NCBI RefSeq assembly: GCF_014200305.1
Contig: NZ_JACHBL010000001.1
Span: 558,001 to 622,000, forward strand
Length of the DNA stretch: 64,000 nt
Source of the DNA: Neomicrococcus lactis
GTDB lineage: Bacteria > Actinomycetota > Actinomycetes > Actinomycetales > Micrococcaceae
Direction of reading: 5' to 3'
Part shown: in pieces, positions 55,416 to 64,000 of the stretch
Layout of the letters: every line of letters begins with the position of its first letter
How positions within the stretch are numbered: position 1 is the first letter of the stretch
Notes under the pieces: model-generated
The model's database searches: none
Told to the model about the DNA's origin: nothing
The model's input: only the letters and a program-made list of their open reading frames with translations
Position numbers and translations under genes: made by a program

Positions 55416-57248
55416 GTGACTACTTATAGTTCCTCGGAAGAGCACGAGTCGTTGGCACAGACGGCCATGCACGCGGTGACCACTCTTGAGACGGCGCGCG
55501 CTGAACTTTATGCAGCGTCATTCCCTCTTGAGCTAGGTTCCGCCGATCAGGCACGACGCGAACGCACGGCAACCATCCACCAAGTGGATGACTACGTGTT
55601 GCCACGCTACAGATCTCTCGATGCCCCACTGCTTGTGGTGGTTGGTGGTTCTACGGGTGCGGGCAAGTCCACGCTGGTCAATGCGCTGGTGGGACACCCT
55701 GTCACGCGTGCCGGAGCGATTCGCCCCACCACACGGCAGCCCATTCTGCTGCACCACCCGAGCGAAGAAGAGTGGTTTGCCACTCAGCGCGTGCTTCCTG
55801 GCCTCAAGCGCGTCAAGGGACGCCGGGCTCAGCCGGATGAGCGTATTCGCGCAACCGAGGCCGGCGACACGCCAGATCCGAAGGCCATTGGCTCCGTGAT
55901 TCTCTTGGCCGAAGATCGAGTTCCTCAGGGCGTCGCACTGCTCGACGCGCCGGATATTGATTCCGTCTCCGATGACAACCGCGCACTCGCGAGCCAGCTT
56001 CTTGCGGCCGCAGACTTGTGGCTCTTCGTCACTACGGCAAACCGCTACGCCGATGCCATCCCATGGCGCCTGCTTGTTGATGCCGCGAGCCGCGACATCA
56101 CCGTAGGTGTGGTGCTGGACCGTGTTCCGGCCGAAGCAAGCCAAGAAATCAGCACCCACTTGCGTTCCATGCTGAGCGCCGAGGGACTCGCGGACTCGCC
56201 ACTTTTCGTAGTGGAAGAAGCTTCGCTTGACGCTCAAGGAATGCTTCCGGCAAGCACCGTGGCTCCGATTCACGACTGGCTGACCGAGATCGCCCAGACA
56301 TCATCGGGTCGCGCAGATTTGGCCCGCAAGACGCTCAACGGCGCGGTACGCCATCTGGCAGATCGCATCAAGGTCATCGGCGATGCCGAACTGGATCAGG
56401 TCAATGCTGCCCAGCGTCTGCACGAGGATGTTGTCACGGCATACCAAGACGCCGCCGTGGAAATCGAAGGTGCTACCAAAGACGGCACGCTCTTGCGTGG
56501 CGAAGTACTGGCACGCTGGCAGGACTTTGTGGGAACGGGCGAGTTCTTCCGTTCGCTCGAGACGACCATCGGTCGACTCCGCGACCGCATTGGTTCGTTC
56601 TTTACCGGAAAGCCTGCTCCTGTCGAGACGGTAGAAGAGGCCATTGAAACCGGCCTCCACGCCGTGATCGTCAGTGCTGCTGCACGAGCCGCCGAGGTCT
56701 CCGAACAGCGGTGGAAGTCTGAGTCTGCTGGCCGTGCACTCATCGGCACCGAGGACCTCGCCACCGTATCGCCAGGCTTTAGCGAGAAAGTTGCCGAGGA
56801 AGTGCGTCTCTGGCAGGGCGACTTACTGGAGCTCATTCACCAAGAAGGTGAGGGCAAGCGCATGACCGCGAGAATGGCATCCTTCGGCGTCAACGGCGTG
56901 GCTGTTGCTCTCATGATCGTGGTGTTCGCTTCTACAGCTGGCCTAACGGGTCTTGAAATCGGCATCGCCGGCGGCTCCGCGATAGTGGGTCAAAAGCTTC
57001 TTGAAGCCATTTTCGGTGAGGACGCAGTGCGTCGCTTGGCGAAGACGGCCCGCGAGCAGCTGAACGGACGCGTCGACCGCTTGCTCAGTGAGGAATCTTC
57101 TCGCTTCACGCGTCGTCTTGATGACGTTCGCTCCGAGGCAGAGGTGAAGCAGCTGATTCAGGCAGGCCGCGAACTCACCGCGCTGTCGCAAGGCGCGGCA
57201 CCTAAGTCGACGTCCGCACCGCTGAAGGAGAACGATGGTCAAGCATAG
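55416..57248 (+). CDS. Dynamin-like GTPase, first of a coupled pair
   Basis: The 610-residue protein has a P-loop GGSTGAGKSTLVNAL near residue 75, a G3-like LLDAPDID, and long helical segments. G4 is degenerate: where NKxD is expected it reads VLDRVP. A hydrophobic pair of segments near residues 490-530 (GVAVALMIVVFASTAGL, GGSAIVGQKLLEAIF) resembles the membrane paddle of bacterial dynamins. The GTG start has CAAGAT six bases upstream. Its stop overlaps the next GTPase gene by 14 bases. Role, by family, may be membrane remodelling or division; this is inference. Confidence 0.75.
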   Translation: MTTYSSSEEHESLAQTAMHAVTTLETARAELYAASFPLELGSADQARRERTATIHQVDDYVLPRYRSLDAPLLVVVGGSTGAGKSTLVNALVGHPVTRAGAIRPTTRQPILLHHPSEEEWFATQRVLPGLKRVKGRRAQPDERIRATEAGDTPDPKAIGSVILLAEDRVPQGVALLDAPDIDSVSDDNRALASQLLAAADLWLFVTTANRYADAIPWRLLVDAASRDITVGVVLDRVPAEASQEISTHLRSMLSAEGLADSPLFVVEEASLDAQGMLPASTVAPIHDWLTEIAQTSSGRADLARKTLNGAVRHLADRIKVIGDAELDQVNAAQRLHEDVVTAYQDAAVEIEGATKDGTLLRGEVLARWQDFVGTGEFFRSLETTIGRLRDRIGSFFTGKPAPVETVEEAIETGLHAVIVSAAARAAEVSEQRWKSESAGRALIGTEDLATVSPGFSEKVAEEVRLWQGDLLELIHQEGEGKRMTARMASFGVNGVAVALMIVVFASTAGLTGLEIGIAGGSAIVGQKLLEAIFGEDAVRRLAKTAREQLNGRVDRLLSEESSRFTRRLDDVRSEAEVKQLIQAGRELTALSQGAAPKSTSAPLKENDGQA

Positions 57249-58947
57249 AGATCAAGTTCAAGACCAGTCGCCGCTCACTCTGCGGCTCGAGGCGCTCAAT
57301 GAGGCTCGCGAGCTTGGTGAAGGACGCGTACAGGAAGCCACGCTCGAAGCGACGCTGGCGGTTCTGGAACGTGCTGCAGCGCGCCGTTCCTTGAGCGCCG
57401 AGCACACCGTCGTGGGCTTCTTCGGCGCCACGGGCTCCGGAAAATCCACGCTTTTCAACACCGTCACCGGTGAAAACATCGCACGCTCTGCAGCGACCCG
57501 CCCCACCACGAGCCAACCACTGGCTGGCATCTGGGGTTCCGAAGGCGCAGGTCCGTTGCTGGACTGGTTGGACGTTGCGGAACGTCACGTCCTCGATGAC
57601 CCAGCGGTGGGAACTGGAGGTGGGGCGGCGTCGTCGTCCTCGGAAAATTCTGCGCAACCCACGAAGCGCGGCTGGTTCCGTAAGGATCCGGTAGCCCCCG
57701 GCGGTTTGATCCTGTTGGATCTTCCGGATTTCGATTCCACCGAGCTCAAGCACCGCGAAATCGTGGAGCGGCTGGCCGGCATGGTGGATGTCATTGTGTG
57801 GGTGCTGGATCCGCAGAAGTACGCAGATGCCACAGTGCATCACGACTTCATGCGCAAGTTCAGCGCGCACGGCTCCGTGACCATGGTGGTGCTCAACCAG
57901 ATTGACCGCCTCGATGCTCGCGAGGTGCCGCACGTGATTGATTCCTTGCGTGGCATCATGGCCGACGACGGCCTGACCAAGGTGGATCTTTACGCGGTCA
58001 GCGCGCGCACAGGCGAGGGCGTGGACAAGCTTCGTGCCGCGATCCGTGGCGTCGCGAATGAACGCGCAGCCCTCTCGTCTCGTCTCCTGGCGGATGTTGA
58101 ACGCACCTCGAATGCGCTGGCGGAAGGTGCCACGGGGGAGAAGCTCGCCAAGATCGAAAGCGTTGACGAGCAGCGTTTGGCGCGACAGCTCGCGCATTCT
58201 TCCGGCGTTGACGTGGTGGTTCGTGCCGTTGAGCGTTCCTATGCCCTGGATGCGGGTGCCAAGACTGGCTGGCCGGTGACGCGTTGGATGTCCCGGTTGC
58301 GTCCCGATCCGTTGCGCCGCTTGAACTTGAAGTCGAAAGACGTCAACCCGATTGTGAACCGGACGTCGCTTCCGAAGGCAGGGGCCGCCCAGCGCGCCGA
58401 AGCCGACGGGGCTGTGCGTGAATTCGCCGACCGTGCCAGCGCTGGCGCCCCAGACGCATGGCGTTCGTCCATTCGCCGTGCCGCGCGCGGGTCCGCGGAG
58501 ATTCTGCCGGATCGCCTAGACCAAGCCATCGCCAGCACGGATCTGTCCGCGAATAAGGGCTCGTGGTGGTGGCCGGTTCTCTCGGTCATCCAGTGGATCG
58601 CGTTGCTTGCCGCCGTCGTTGGATTGGGTTGGCTCGGCGTGATCTTTGGCCTGCAGTACTTCCAAATTCAGCCGCCGGAAACGCCAATGGTTGAAGGGTG
58701 GCCAGTTCCCACACTGTTGGTGGCGTTCGGCGTGCTGCTGGGTATTGTTATCGGCATCGCGGGAAGCGTGTTCGCGCGTTTCGGGGCGAAATCGCGTGCA
58801 CGGACGGCCCGCAAACGCTTGCAAGAATCCATTCGCGCCGTGGCCCACGAGTATGTTGCCGCCCCGGTCAGCGCTGAAATTGATCGCTACAACAGCTTCA
58901 TCAGCGCAGTTTCGCGGGCCCGCGGCGAGAAGGATCGGCGCCGCTAG
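57235..58947 (+). CDS. Membrane-associated GTPase, second of a coupled pair
   Basis: The 570-residue protein has G1 FFGATGSGKSTLFN, G3 LLDLPDFDS and an NQID (G4) in VVLNQIDRLD; unlike its neighbour all core motifs are good. Two membrane helices lie near the C-terminus (IQWIALLAAVVGLGWLGVIF and LLVAFGVLLGIVIGIAGSVF). A low-complexity insert GGAASSSSENSAQP around residue 135 includes an exact copy of the repeat word. It overlaps the preceding gene by 14 bases, so the two proteins are probably made in equal amounts and act as a heteromeric pair. Confidence 0.75.
   Translation: MVKHRDQVQDQSPLTLRLEALNEARELGEGRVQEATLEATLAVLERAAARRSLSAEHTVVGFFGATGSGKSTLFNTVTGENIARSAATRPTTSQPLAGIWGSEGAGPLLDWLDVAERHVLDDPAVGTGGGAASSSSENSAQPTKRGWFRKDPVAPGGLILLDLPDFDSTELKHREIVERLAGMVDVIVWVLDPQKYADATVHHDFMRKFSAHGSVTMVVLNQIDRLDAREVPHVIDSLRGIMADDGLTKVDLYAVSARTGEGVDKLRAAIRGVANERAALSSRLLADVERTSNALAEGATGEKLAKIESVDEQRLARQLAHSSGVDVVVRAVERSYALDAGAKTGWPVTRWMSRLRPDPLRRLNLKSKDVNPIVNRTSLPKAGAAQRAEADGAVREFADRASAGAPDAWRSSIRRAARGSAEILPDRLDQAIASTDLSANKGSWWWPVLSVIQWIALLAAVVGLGWLGVIFGLQYFQIQPPETPMVEGWPVPTLLVAFGVLLGIVIGIAGSVFARFGAKSRARTARKRLQESIRAVAHEYVAAPVSAEIDRYNSFISAVSRARGEKDRRR
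57625..57637 (+). repeat. Exact copy of the 13-base core GCGGCGTCGTCGT in the second GTPase gene
   Basis: The word falls in a low-complexity insertion of the protein and is read as AASSSS. Confidence 0.75.
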
Positions 58948-58950
58948 CGG

Positions 58951-60021
58951 ATGACCACTTTTGAGAACGACGACGCAGCTCACCTCCCCGAAGAATCCTT
59001 AGCTGCCGCTGTGGTGCCGGATGCTTCGGTGGAGGACTCGGGTGAGGGTCGGCTCATTGGCCGCCTGCTGTCACGGTATCGCTCTGCTCCCGCGCTTTTG
59101 GGCCCGGGCGACGACGCTGCCATGATCGCCGCGCCCGATGGACGCTTCGTGATTTCCGTGGACACGCTCGTGGAGAATCAGGACTTCCGAGTTGTCTGGC
59201 CGAGCGGTATGCAAACTTCTGGGTACGACGTGGGCTGGAAGTCCGCGGCCCAGAACTTGTCAGACATCAACGCCATGGGTGCCGTTGCTACAGCTGCGGT
59301 CATCAGTTTGAGCCTGCCCACTGACACACCGATGGACTGGGTGGAAGGCATCGCGGAAGGATTCTCCGATGCTCTCGAGACATTGGGTGCTCGGCAGTGT
59401 TCGATTGCCGGCGGCGATGTGGGCCGGTCTGGTGAAATCTCCATCACCGCTGCGGTGACGGGAACTCTCCAAGGTGCCGATCCACGCGTACGTTCCGGTG
59501 CGCGGGCGGGGGACATCGTAGCTGTGGCCGGGAATTTGGGCGCAGCAGCCGCGGGATTGTCCTTGCTGGATCAGGCTCCGGTGAACTCTGTGGCAGTTCC
59601 CGAGACGTGGAGCGAAACCGAACGTCGTTGTGTGGAGCTGCAGTTGCGACCAGAACCGCCGCTGAGCCAGGGACCTGTTGCCGTTCAGCATGGTGCCACG
59701 TCTATGATGGACATTTCCGACGGCCTGCTCCGGGACGCGAAGCGAATTGCCCGCTCGAGCGGGGTGGTGATGTCCATTAGCTCCGAGGGCGTGGATTTCG
59801 ACGCCGCCCTATTGAAGGACGCCGCGGCACGGTGTGGAGTGGACTCTCGTGCGTGGTCATTGACCGGGGGAGAAGGGCACGCTCTTCTCGCGACCTTCCC
59901 TCGCCTCACGGACGTACCGCAGGGGTGGAACGTGATCGGCGAGGTTCTTGCGGGCGAGGCGAGCGTGCTCGTAGACGGTATGGCGCCTCAAGAGCTCGGC
60001 TTCGACCACTTTTCGTCTTAG
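58951..60021 (+). CDS. thiL: Thiamine-monophosphate kinase
   Basis: ThiL phosphorylates thiamine monophosphate to the cofactor thiamine diphosphate. The 356-residue protein has LLGPGDDAAMIAAP, the metal-binding Asp in SVDTLVENQDF, KSAAQNLSDINAMGA and CSIAGGDVG. About 30 residues before the core (DDAAHLPEESLAAA) are not conserved and include a one-mismatch copy of the repeat word at 58967-58981. It starts three bases after the second GTPase gene and ends close to the convergent ltbR gene. Confidence 0.9.
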   Translation: MTTFENDDAAHLPEESLAAAVVPDASVEDSGEGRLIGRLLSRYRSAPALLGPGDDAAMIAAPDGRFVISVDTLVENQDFRVVWPSGMQTSGYDVGWKSAAQNLSDINAMGAVATAAVISLSLPTDTPMDWVEGIAEGFSDALETLGARQCSIAGGDVGRSGEISITAAVTGTLQGADPRVRSGARAGDIVAVAGNLGAAAAGLSLLDQAPVNSVAVPETWSETERRCVELQLRPEPPLSQGPVAVQHGATSMMDISDGLLRDAKRIARSSGVVMSISSEGVDFDAALLKDAAARCGVDSRAWSLTGGEGHALLATFPRLTDVPQGWNVIGEVLAGEASVLVDGMAPQELGFDHFSS

Positions 60022-60030
60022 TGAACTTTC

Positions 60031-60807
60031 CTAGCGGTCTTTCAAAGCGTCGCTGAGATTGTGCGCTGCCTGGACAACCACTTCTGAGTACAACCGACCG
60101 GGCTGACGGGTCAGACGTTCAATCGGTCCAGAAATCGAGACGGCCGCAACTACTCTTCCGGACGGACCTCGAACCGGCGCAGACACCGAAGAAACGCCGG
60201 GCTCTCGTTCGCCCAAACTTTGTGCCCAACCGCGGCGGCGGACCGCCGAAAGAATGGTCGGCGTGAAGCGGGCGTTGGTCAGCCCTTCCAAAAGACGTGC
60301 ATGGTCTTCCCACGCCAGCAGCACTTGCGCCGCCGATCCAGCTCTCATAGAGAGCTTGGTGCCCACAGGAATGGTATCTCGCAAACCTACTGGACGCTCA
60401 GCACTCGCTACGCACACGCGGAAGTCGCCTTGGCGGCGGAACACCTGCGAGGACTCGCCCGTGGCGTCTCGCAAGCTGATGAGAATAGGTCCGGCAGCCG
60501 TGGTGAGCCGGTCCTCGCCGGTAGCGGCGGAAAGTTCAACGAGTCGCGGCCCCAACATAAAGCGACCCTGCATGTCCTTGGCCGCCATGCGGTGGTGGAC
60601 TAGCGCTTGAGCAATACGGTGCGCGGTGGGTCGGGCAATCCCTGTCGCCGACACCAATTCCGCGAGGGAGACTGGTCCTGCTTCGAGTGCGTTGAGGATC
60701 GCGATCGACTTATCCACAACGCCTACGCCGCTACCGCGAGTGAGCGCGTCCAGGCCCTCATCGCTAGAGGTGAGCTGCGGCGTCGTAGTTTCATAAGGGA
60801 AAGTCAT
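60031..60807 (-). CDS. ltbR: IclR-family regulator of leucine biosynthesis (LtbR/NdgR type)
   Basis: The 258-residue protein has an N-terminal winged helix (VDKSIAILNALEAGPVSLAELVSATGIARPTAHRIAQAL, in parts) and an IclR effector domain. It is divergent from leuCD, the exact position of LtbR in Corynebacterium and NdgR in Streptomyces, which control leuCD and related genes. I chose the ATG at 60807; a TTG at 60828 would put the start inside the dyad. The N-terminal 15 residues are variable and overlap a one-mismatch repeat word (60777-60789). Confidence 0.85.
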   Translation of the reverse strand: MTFPYETTTPQLTSSDEGLDALTRGSGVGVVDKSIAILNALEAGPVSLAELVSATGIARPTAHRIAQALVHHRMAAKDMQGRFMLGPRLVELSAATGEDRLTTAAGPILISLRDATGESSQVFRRQGDFRVCVASAERPVGLRDTIPVGTKLSMRAGSAAQVLLAWEDHARLLEGLTNARFTPTILSAVRRRGWAQSLGEREPGVSSVSAPVRGPSGRVVAAVSISGPIERLTRQPGRLYSEVVVQAAHNLSDALKDR

Positions 60808-60822
60808 ACCGCAATTGTCGCT

Positions 60823-60837
60823 TCTCAAAATGTGAGA
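60823..60837. promoter_or_regulatory. Candidate LtbR operator between ltbR and leuC
   Basis: TCTCA and TGAGA are perfect 5-bp arms around AAATG. It lies 16 bases before the ltbR ATG and 75 before leuC, the usual place for an autoregulating IclR site. Identification as the LtbR site is inference. Confidence 0.45.
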
Positions 60838-60911
60838 TGCAAGTCCGAATACTGGAATGGAGCCAAGAATTGCGAGACAGTTAAACCAAGCAATTTCACT
60901 CTGGAGGAATC

Positions 60912-62342
60912 ATGTCTGGCATTCAGCAGCCCAAAACCTTGGCTGAGAAAGTCTGGGAACAACACGTCGTGATGCACGGTGAAGGCGAGGGCGACGCACA
61001 GCAGCCTGACCTCATCTACATCGACCTGCATCTGTTGCATGAAGTGACTTCCCCGCAGGCTTTTGAAGGCTTGCGCCTTGCTGGACGCCCGCTCCGCCGA
61101 CCGGACCTTACGATCGCTACCGAGGATCACAACACCCCGACCTTGGACATCGACAAGCCGATTGCCGATCCTATTAGCCGCAAGCAGATCGAAACCTTGC
61201 GCGCGAACTGTAAAGAATTTGGCGTGCGACTGCACTCGCTCGGTGACAAAGAGCAAGGCATTGTTCACGTCGTGGGACCGCAGCTTGGTCTGACGCAGCC
61301 CGGCATGACCGTGGTGTGCGGTGACTCCCACACCTCGACGCACGGTGCCTTCGGTGCTCTCGCGTTCGGCATCGGTACCTCCGAAGTTGAGCACGTTATG
61401 GCGACGCAGACGTTGAGCCTGAAGCCGTTCAAGACCATGTCCATCACGGTCAACGGAACCTTGCAGCCGGGCGTTTCCTCGAAGGACATCATTTTGGCGG
61501 TCATCGCGAAGATCGGTACCGGCGGCGGACAGGGCTACGTCCTGGAGTACCGCGGCACGGCTATCGAGAAGCTCTCGATGGATGCTCGTATGACCATCTG
61601 CAACATGTCGATTGAAGCCGGTGCTCGCGCTGGCATGATCGCTCCGGATGAGACCACTTTCGAATATTTGAAGGGCCGACCGCACGCTCCTGAAGGCGAG
61701 GATTGGGACGCTGCGGTTGCCGCGTGGCGCGAATTGCGCACGGACGACGGCGCAACGTTTGACGCTGAAGTGGAAATCGACGCCGACACGTTGGAGCCAT
61801 TCGTGACGTGGGGAACCAACCCAGGCCAGGGTGTTTCCTTGTCTGACCGCGTTCCTTCGCCAGAAGACTTCGCCGACGAGAACGCCAAGGCATCCGCCGA
61901 AAAGGCCCTCGAATACATGGGCCTCGAAGCCGGAACGCCAATGAAAGACATCCGTGTAGACACCGTGTTCTTGGGCTCTTGTACGAACTCCCGCATGGAA
62001 GATTTGCGCGCCGCCGCAGACATCATCAAGGGACGCCAGAAGGATCCTAACGTTCGCATGATTGTGGTGCCCGGCTCCGCGCGTGTTCGGTTGGAAGCTG
62101 AAGCTGCCGGTCTGGACAAGATCTTCAAGGACTTCGGTGCAGAATGGCGCTTCGCCGGTTGCTCGATGTGCTTGGGCATGAACCCGGACCAGCTGGCACC
62201 GGGGGAGCGTTGCGCATCTACCTCAAACCGTAACTTTGAAGGACGTCAGGGCAAGGGCGGTCGTACCCACCTTGTTTCTCCTGTTGTCGCCGCGGCTACC
62301 GCCATTCGCGGCACGCTGTCCGCCCCGAGCGACGTGGCATAG
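60912..62342 (+). CDS. leuC: 3-isopropylmalate dehydratase, large subunit
   Basis: LeuC with LeuD isomerises 2- to 3-isopropylmalate in leucine synthesis. The 476-residue aconitase-family protein has the Fe-S ligands in FLGSCTNSR and CSMCLGMN, and [23 protein letters not shown] (in parts). CTGGAGGAA precedes the ATG. leuD follows 36 bases later; regulation by the divergent IclR protein is inferred. Confidence 0.95.
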   Translation: MSGIQQPKTLAEKVWEQHVVMHGEGEGDAQQPDLIYIDLHLLHEVTSPQAFEGLRLAGRPLRRPDLTIATEDHNTPTLDIDKPIADPISRKQIETLRANCKEFGVRLHSLGDKEQGIVHVVGPQLGLTQPGMTVVCGDSHTSTHGAFGALAFGIGTSEVEHVMATQTLSLKPFKTMSITVNGTLQPGVSSKDIILAVIAKIGTGGGQGYVLEYRGTAIEKLSMDARMTICNMSIEAGARAGMIAPDETTFEYLKGRPHAPEGEDWDAAVAAWRELRTDDGATFDAEVEIDADTLEPFVTWGTNPGQGVSLSDRVPSPEDFADENAKASAEKALEYMGLEAGTPMKDIRVDTVFLGSCTNSRMEDLRAAADIIKGRQKDPNVRMIVVPGSARVRLEAEAAGLDKIFKDFGAEWRFAGCSMCLGMNPDQLAPGERCASTSNRNFEGRQGKGGRTHLVSPVVAAATAIRGTLSAPSDVA

Positions 62343-62378
62343 TCCGCCGGATCTTGTTTTAGAAGAGGAATTATCACC

Positions 62379-62978
62379 ATGGAGAAATTCACTACTCACA
62401 CCGGAATCGGTGTCCCACTGCGCTCTAGCAACGTCGACACGGACCAGATTATCCCGGCCGTCTACCTCAAGCGCATCACGCGTACGGGTTTTGAAGATGC
62501 GCTGTTTGCCGGGTGGCGCAACGACCCCAACTTCATCCTGAACAAAGAGCCATACTCGTCCGGCACAGTGCTGGTGGCCGGACCTGACTTCGGTACGGGT
62601 TCCTCACGCGAGCACGCCGTGTGGGCGCTCAAGGACTACGGCTTCAAGGTAGTACTGTCATCCCGCTTCGCCGACATCTTCCGAGGTAACTCGGGCAAGC
62701 AGGGGTTGTTGGCCGCGCAGGTGGCTCAGGATGACATCGAGATCATTTGGAAAGAGATCGAAAACAACCCAGGCACTACCGTCACGGTTGATCTGGAATC
62801 GAAGACCGTGACGTGTGGCTCCGTATCCGCGCCTTTTGATATCGATGACTACACTCGCTGGCGCCTGATTGAGGGCCTTGACGACATCGACCTGACGCTC
62901 AAGCAGGAAGCGGACATCACGGCTTACGAAGCAACCCGCCCGGCGTTCAAGCCGACGACGTTGCCAGCGAAGAGCTAG
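62379..62978 (+). CDS. leuD: 3-isopropylmalate dehydratase, small subunit
   Basis: The 199-residue small subunit begins [27 protein letters not shown] and has the core [25 protein letters not shown] lies upstream. Partner of LeuC; the pair ends with a terminator at 63026-63060. Confidence 0.94.
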   Translation: MEKFTTHTGIGVPLRSSNVDTDQIIPAVYLKRITRTGFEDALFAGWRNDPNFILNKEPYSSGTVLVAGPDFGTGSSREHAVWALKDYGFKVVLSSRFADIFRGNSGKQGLLAAQVAQDDIEIIWKEIENNPGTTVTVDLESKTVTCGSVSAPFDIDDYTRWRLIEGLDDIDLTLKQEADITAYEATRPAFKPTTLPAKS

Positions 62979-63025
62979 ATACTCACAGGTAATTTTAAGA
63001 AACATATATGTGTTTCGCTATGATT

Positions 63026-63060
63026 GGTCAGGCGTCAGTTGGCGCCTGACCTTTCTTTTT
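63026..63060 (+). terminator. leuCD terminator
   Basis: GGTCAGGCG pairs with CGCCTGACC around an 8-base loop, followed by TTTCTTTTT. Confidence 0.85.
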
Positions 63061-63092
63061 GGGTTATGGTGTTTCGCGTGGGGGAGAAATGT

Positions 63093-63923
63093 GTGGTCAT
63101 TCGTATGAATGGATTACGAAGGTCGGGGTGTGCTCTCAGCCTGGCAATCGCAGCTGGGATTGTCCTGCCGGCGGTAGCAATCGCTGCTCCTCTTGACCCT
63201 TCCTCGACACTTTCCACCACTGTTACGAGCCCTTCACCCGATCAGCCCGCTCCCGTTGAGACTCTCGAACCAGCGCCGAGTGCGGATCCCACTACTGCTC
63301 CTGCAACGACTTCAGCGCCAGCAACGTCGCGTGCACCCGTGATTCGCCCCACGCCGAAACCTACCTATGTTGCGCCCGCTCCAGCGACAAGATCAACGAG
63401 CGCGCCGCAACAAAACAACACCCGGTATGACGCCACGACTGGCTTCCAGATCGATAGCGCCACAGGGTGGCAAATTCACCCGCGTACGGGTCTGCTTATT
63501 CGTCCGTCTGACGGCCGCCTCATCGAGCGCGGGACAATGGCACAGAGCGATTATTACTATGACTTTTCAGTGCGACTGGTTAAAGCTGTAGTTCCTACGC
63601 CTACACCGAAAGTGGCGACTAGCAGCGCTGCAGCACCCACTTCCGAGGCGCCAGCGACCGAGTCCAGCCTGAGCGCGTCACCGTCGTCTAGTGAAAGTTC
63701 AAGTGCCGACGCGTCAGCCTCCAGCACAGAGTCTTCGGTGGCGTCTGAGTCGGGCTCAGCAGCGGCTTCTAGCTCTGCAACCTCGGAGGTTGTCGCGACT
63801 GACGCATCTGCGGCCCAATCTGAAAACTCATCTCAAGTAGTTGTGAACCTTTTGGTCGGCGCCCTAGTAGTGGCGCTGGGCGTCTTCTACTACTCCAAAG
63901 TTTTCCGTAAGAGGCGTCCTTGA
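63093..63923 (+). CDS. Exported Ser/Ala/Pro-rich protein with four short TG repeats and a C-terminal membrane anchor
   Basis: I do not recognise a named family. The 276-residue protein has a signal peptide (RRSGCALSLAIAAGIVLPAVAIA, in part), a Pro/Thr/Ser/Ala-rich stalk, a small ordered region of about 36 residues made of four repeats (YDATTGFQID, SATGWQIH, PRTGLLIR, PSDGRLIE), a Ser/Ala-rich stalk and a C-terminal helix VVVNLLVGALVVALGVFYYS with basic residues KVFRKRR. There is no LPXTG, so anchoring is by the helix rather than sortase. The GTG at 63093 is chosen because GGGGAG lies six bases upstream. Both ends point to a surface protein that spans the wall. Confidence 0.6.
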   Translation: MVIRMNGLRRSGCALSLAIAAGIVLPAVAIAAPLDPSSTLSTTVTSPSPDQPAPVETLEPAPSADPTTAPATTSAPATSRAPVIRPTPKPTYVAPAPATRSTSAPQQNNTRYDATTGFQIDSATGWQIHPRTGLLIRPSDGRLIERGTMAQSDYYYDFSVRLVKAVVPTPTPKVATSSAAAPTSEAPATESSLSASPSSSESSSADASASSTESSVASESGSAAASSSATSEVVATDASAAQSENSSQVVVNLLVGALVVALGVFYYSKVFRKRRP

Positions 63924-64000
63924 GGGTATCGCAATGGGCGTATAGAAATCACTGTCTAGCATTGAGGCCTGCTCAACTTGGGTTGGCTTGCGAAAGCGCA

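Noticed and set aside
63924-64000. Start of another gene at the right edge
   Set aside because: No frame with a start and ribosome site can be supported in the last 77 bases.

Overview
The window looks like the chromosome of an actinobacterium of the family Micrococcaceae (Arthrobacter, Rothia and relatives). Gene orders point that way: clpS - DUF2017 - murI - metallo-hydrolase - rph - rdgB; DUF3039 - DEAD helicase - pncB; ilvD - ilvB - ilvN - ilvC - serA - metG; a divergent IclR regulator (ltbR/ndgR type) next to leuCD; an rmlB - rmlCD fusion; and a pair of dynamin-like GTPases in front of thiL. Base composition is moderately GC-rich, GTG and TTG starts are common, and many genes have a TANNNT box 6-7 nt before the start codon, the layout of leaderless mRNAs. 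Genus cannot be fixed from the sequence alone.

Layout. 1-5.7 kb: 3' part of a thioredoxin/TPR protein, an ABC exporter pair, DUF3039 and a helicase. 5.7-13.1 kb: pncB on the minus strand, then the clpS to rdgB run, a DedA protein and a BRCT exonuclease. 13.1-20.6 kb: a degenerate ADP-ribosylglycohydrolase-like gene, sbcDC, an MFS transporter and a transglutaminase-like protein. 20.6-30.4 kb (minus strand): MarR regulator and flavin monooxygenase behind a MarR-type operator, an RND exporter, mqo, an orphan peptide-binding lipoprotein, tRNA-Leu, a peroxiredoxin and tRNA-Lys. 30.4-39.5 kb: branched-chain amino-acid genes, serA and metG. The ilvBN operon is preceded by a 17-codon leader peptide with six consecutive Val/Leu/Ile codons and an attenuator hairpin. 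39.6-45.0 kb: a LuxR-type two-component system and a MacB/FtsX-like ABC exporter. 45.1-50.8 kb: leuB, ilvE, galE, an FAH-family hydrolase and gltX. 50.9-51.3 kb: tRNA-Gln and two tandem tRNA-Glu. 51.4-52.7 kb: a complete IS1249-type insertion sequence. 52.9-64 kb: dTDP-rhamnose genes, two GTPases, thiL, ltbR, leuCD and a Ser/Ala/Pro-rich exported protein.

Most genes are housekeeping: branched-chain amino acids (ilvD, ilvBNC, leuB, ilvE, leuCD), serine, NAD salvage, dTDP-rhamnose, malate oxidation, DNA repair (SbcCD, exonuclease, helicase) and translation (metG, gltX, tRNAs). The only clear mobile element is the IS.

The most unusual signal is a short repeated word, GCGGCGTCGTCGT, usually as GAGCGGCGTCGTCGT. 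It occurs exactly seven times on either strand, with at least six more one-mismatch copies. Some copies form inverted pairs in intergenic hairpins; others lie inside genes, several of them in variable linkers or protein ends. This resembles the distribution of DNA-uptake-type sequences. Other points of interest are the ilvB attenuator with an upstream 34-bp dyad, the pervasive leaderless promoter pattern, a galE promoter embedded in the ilvE terminator, and the translationally coupled GTPase pair.
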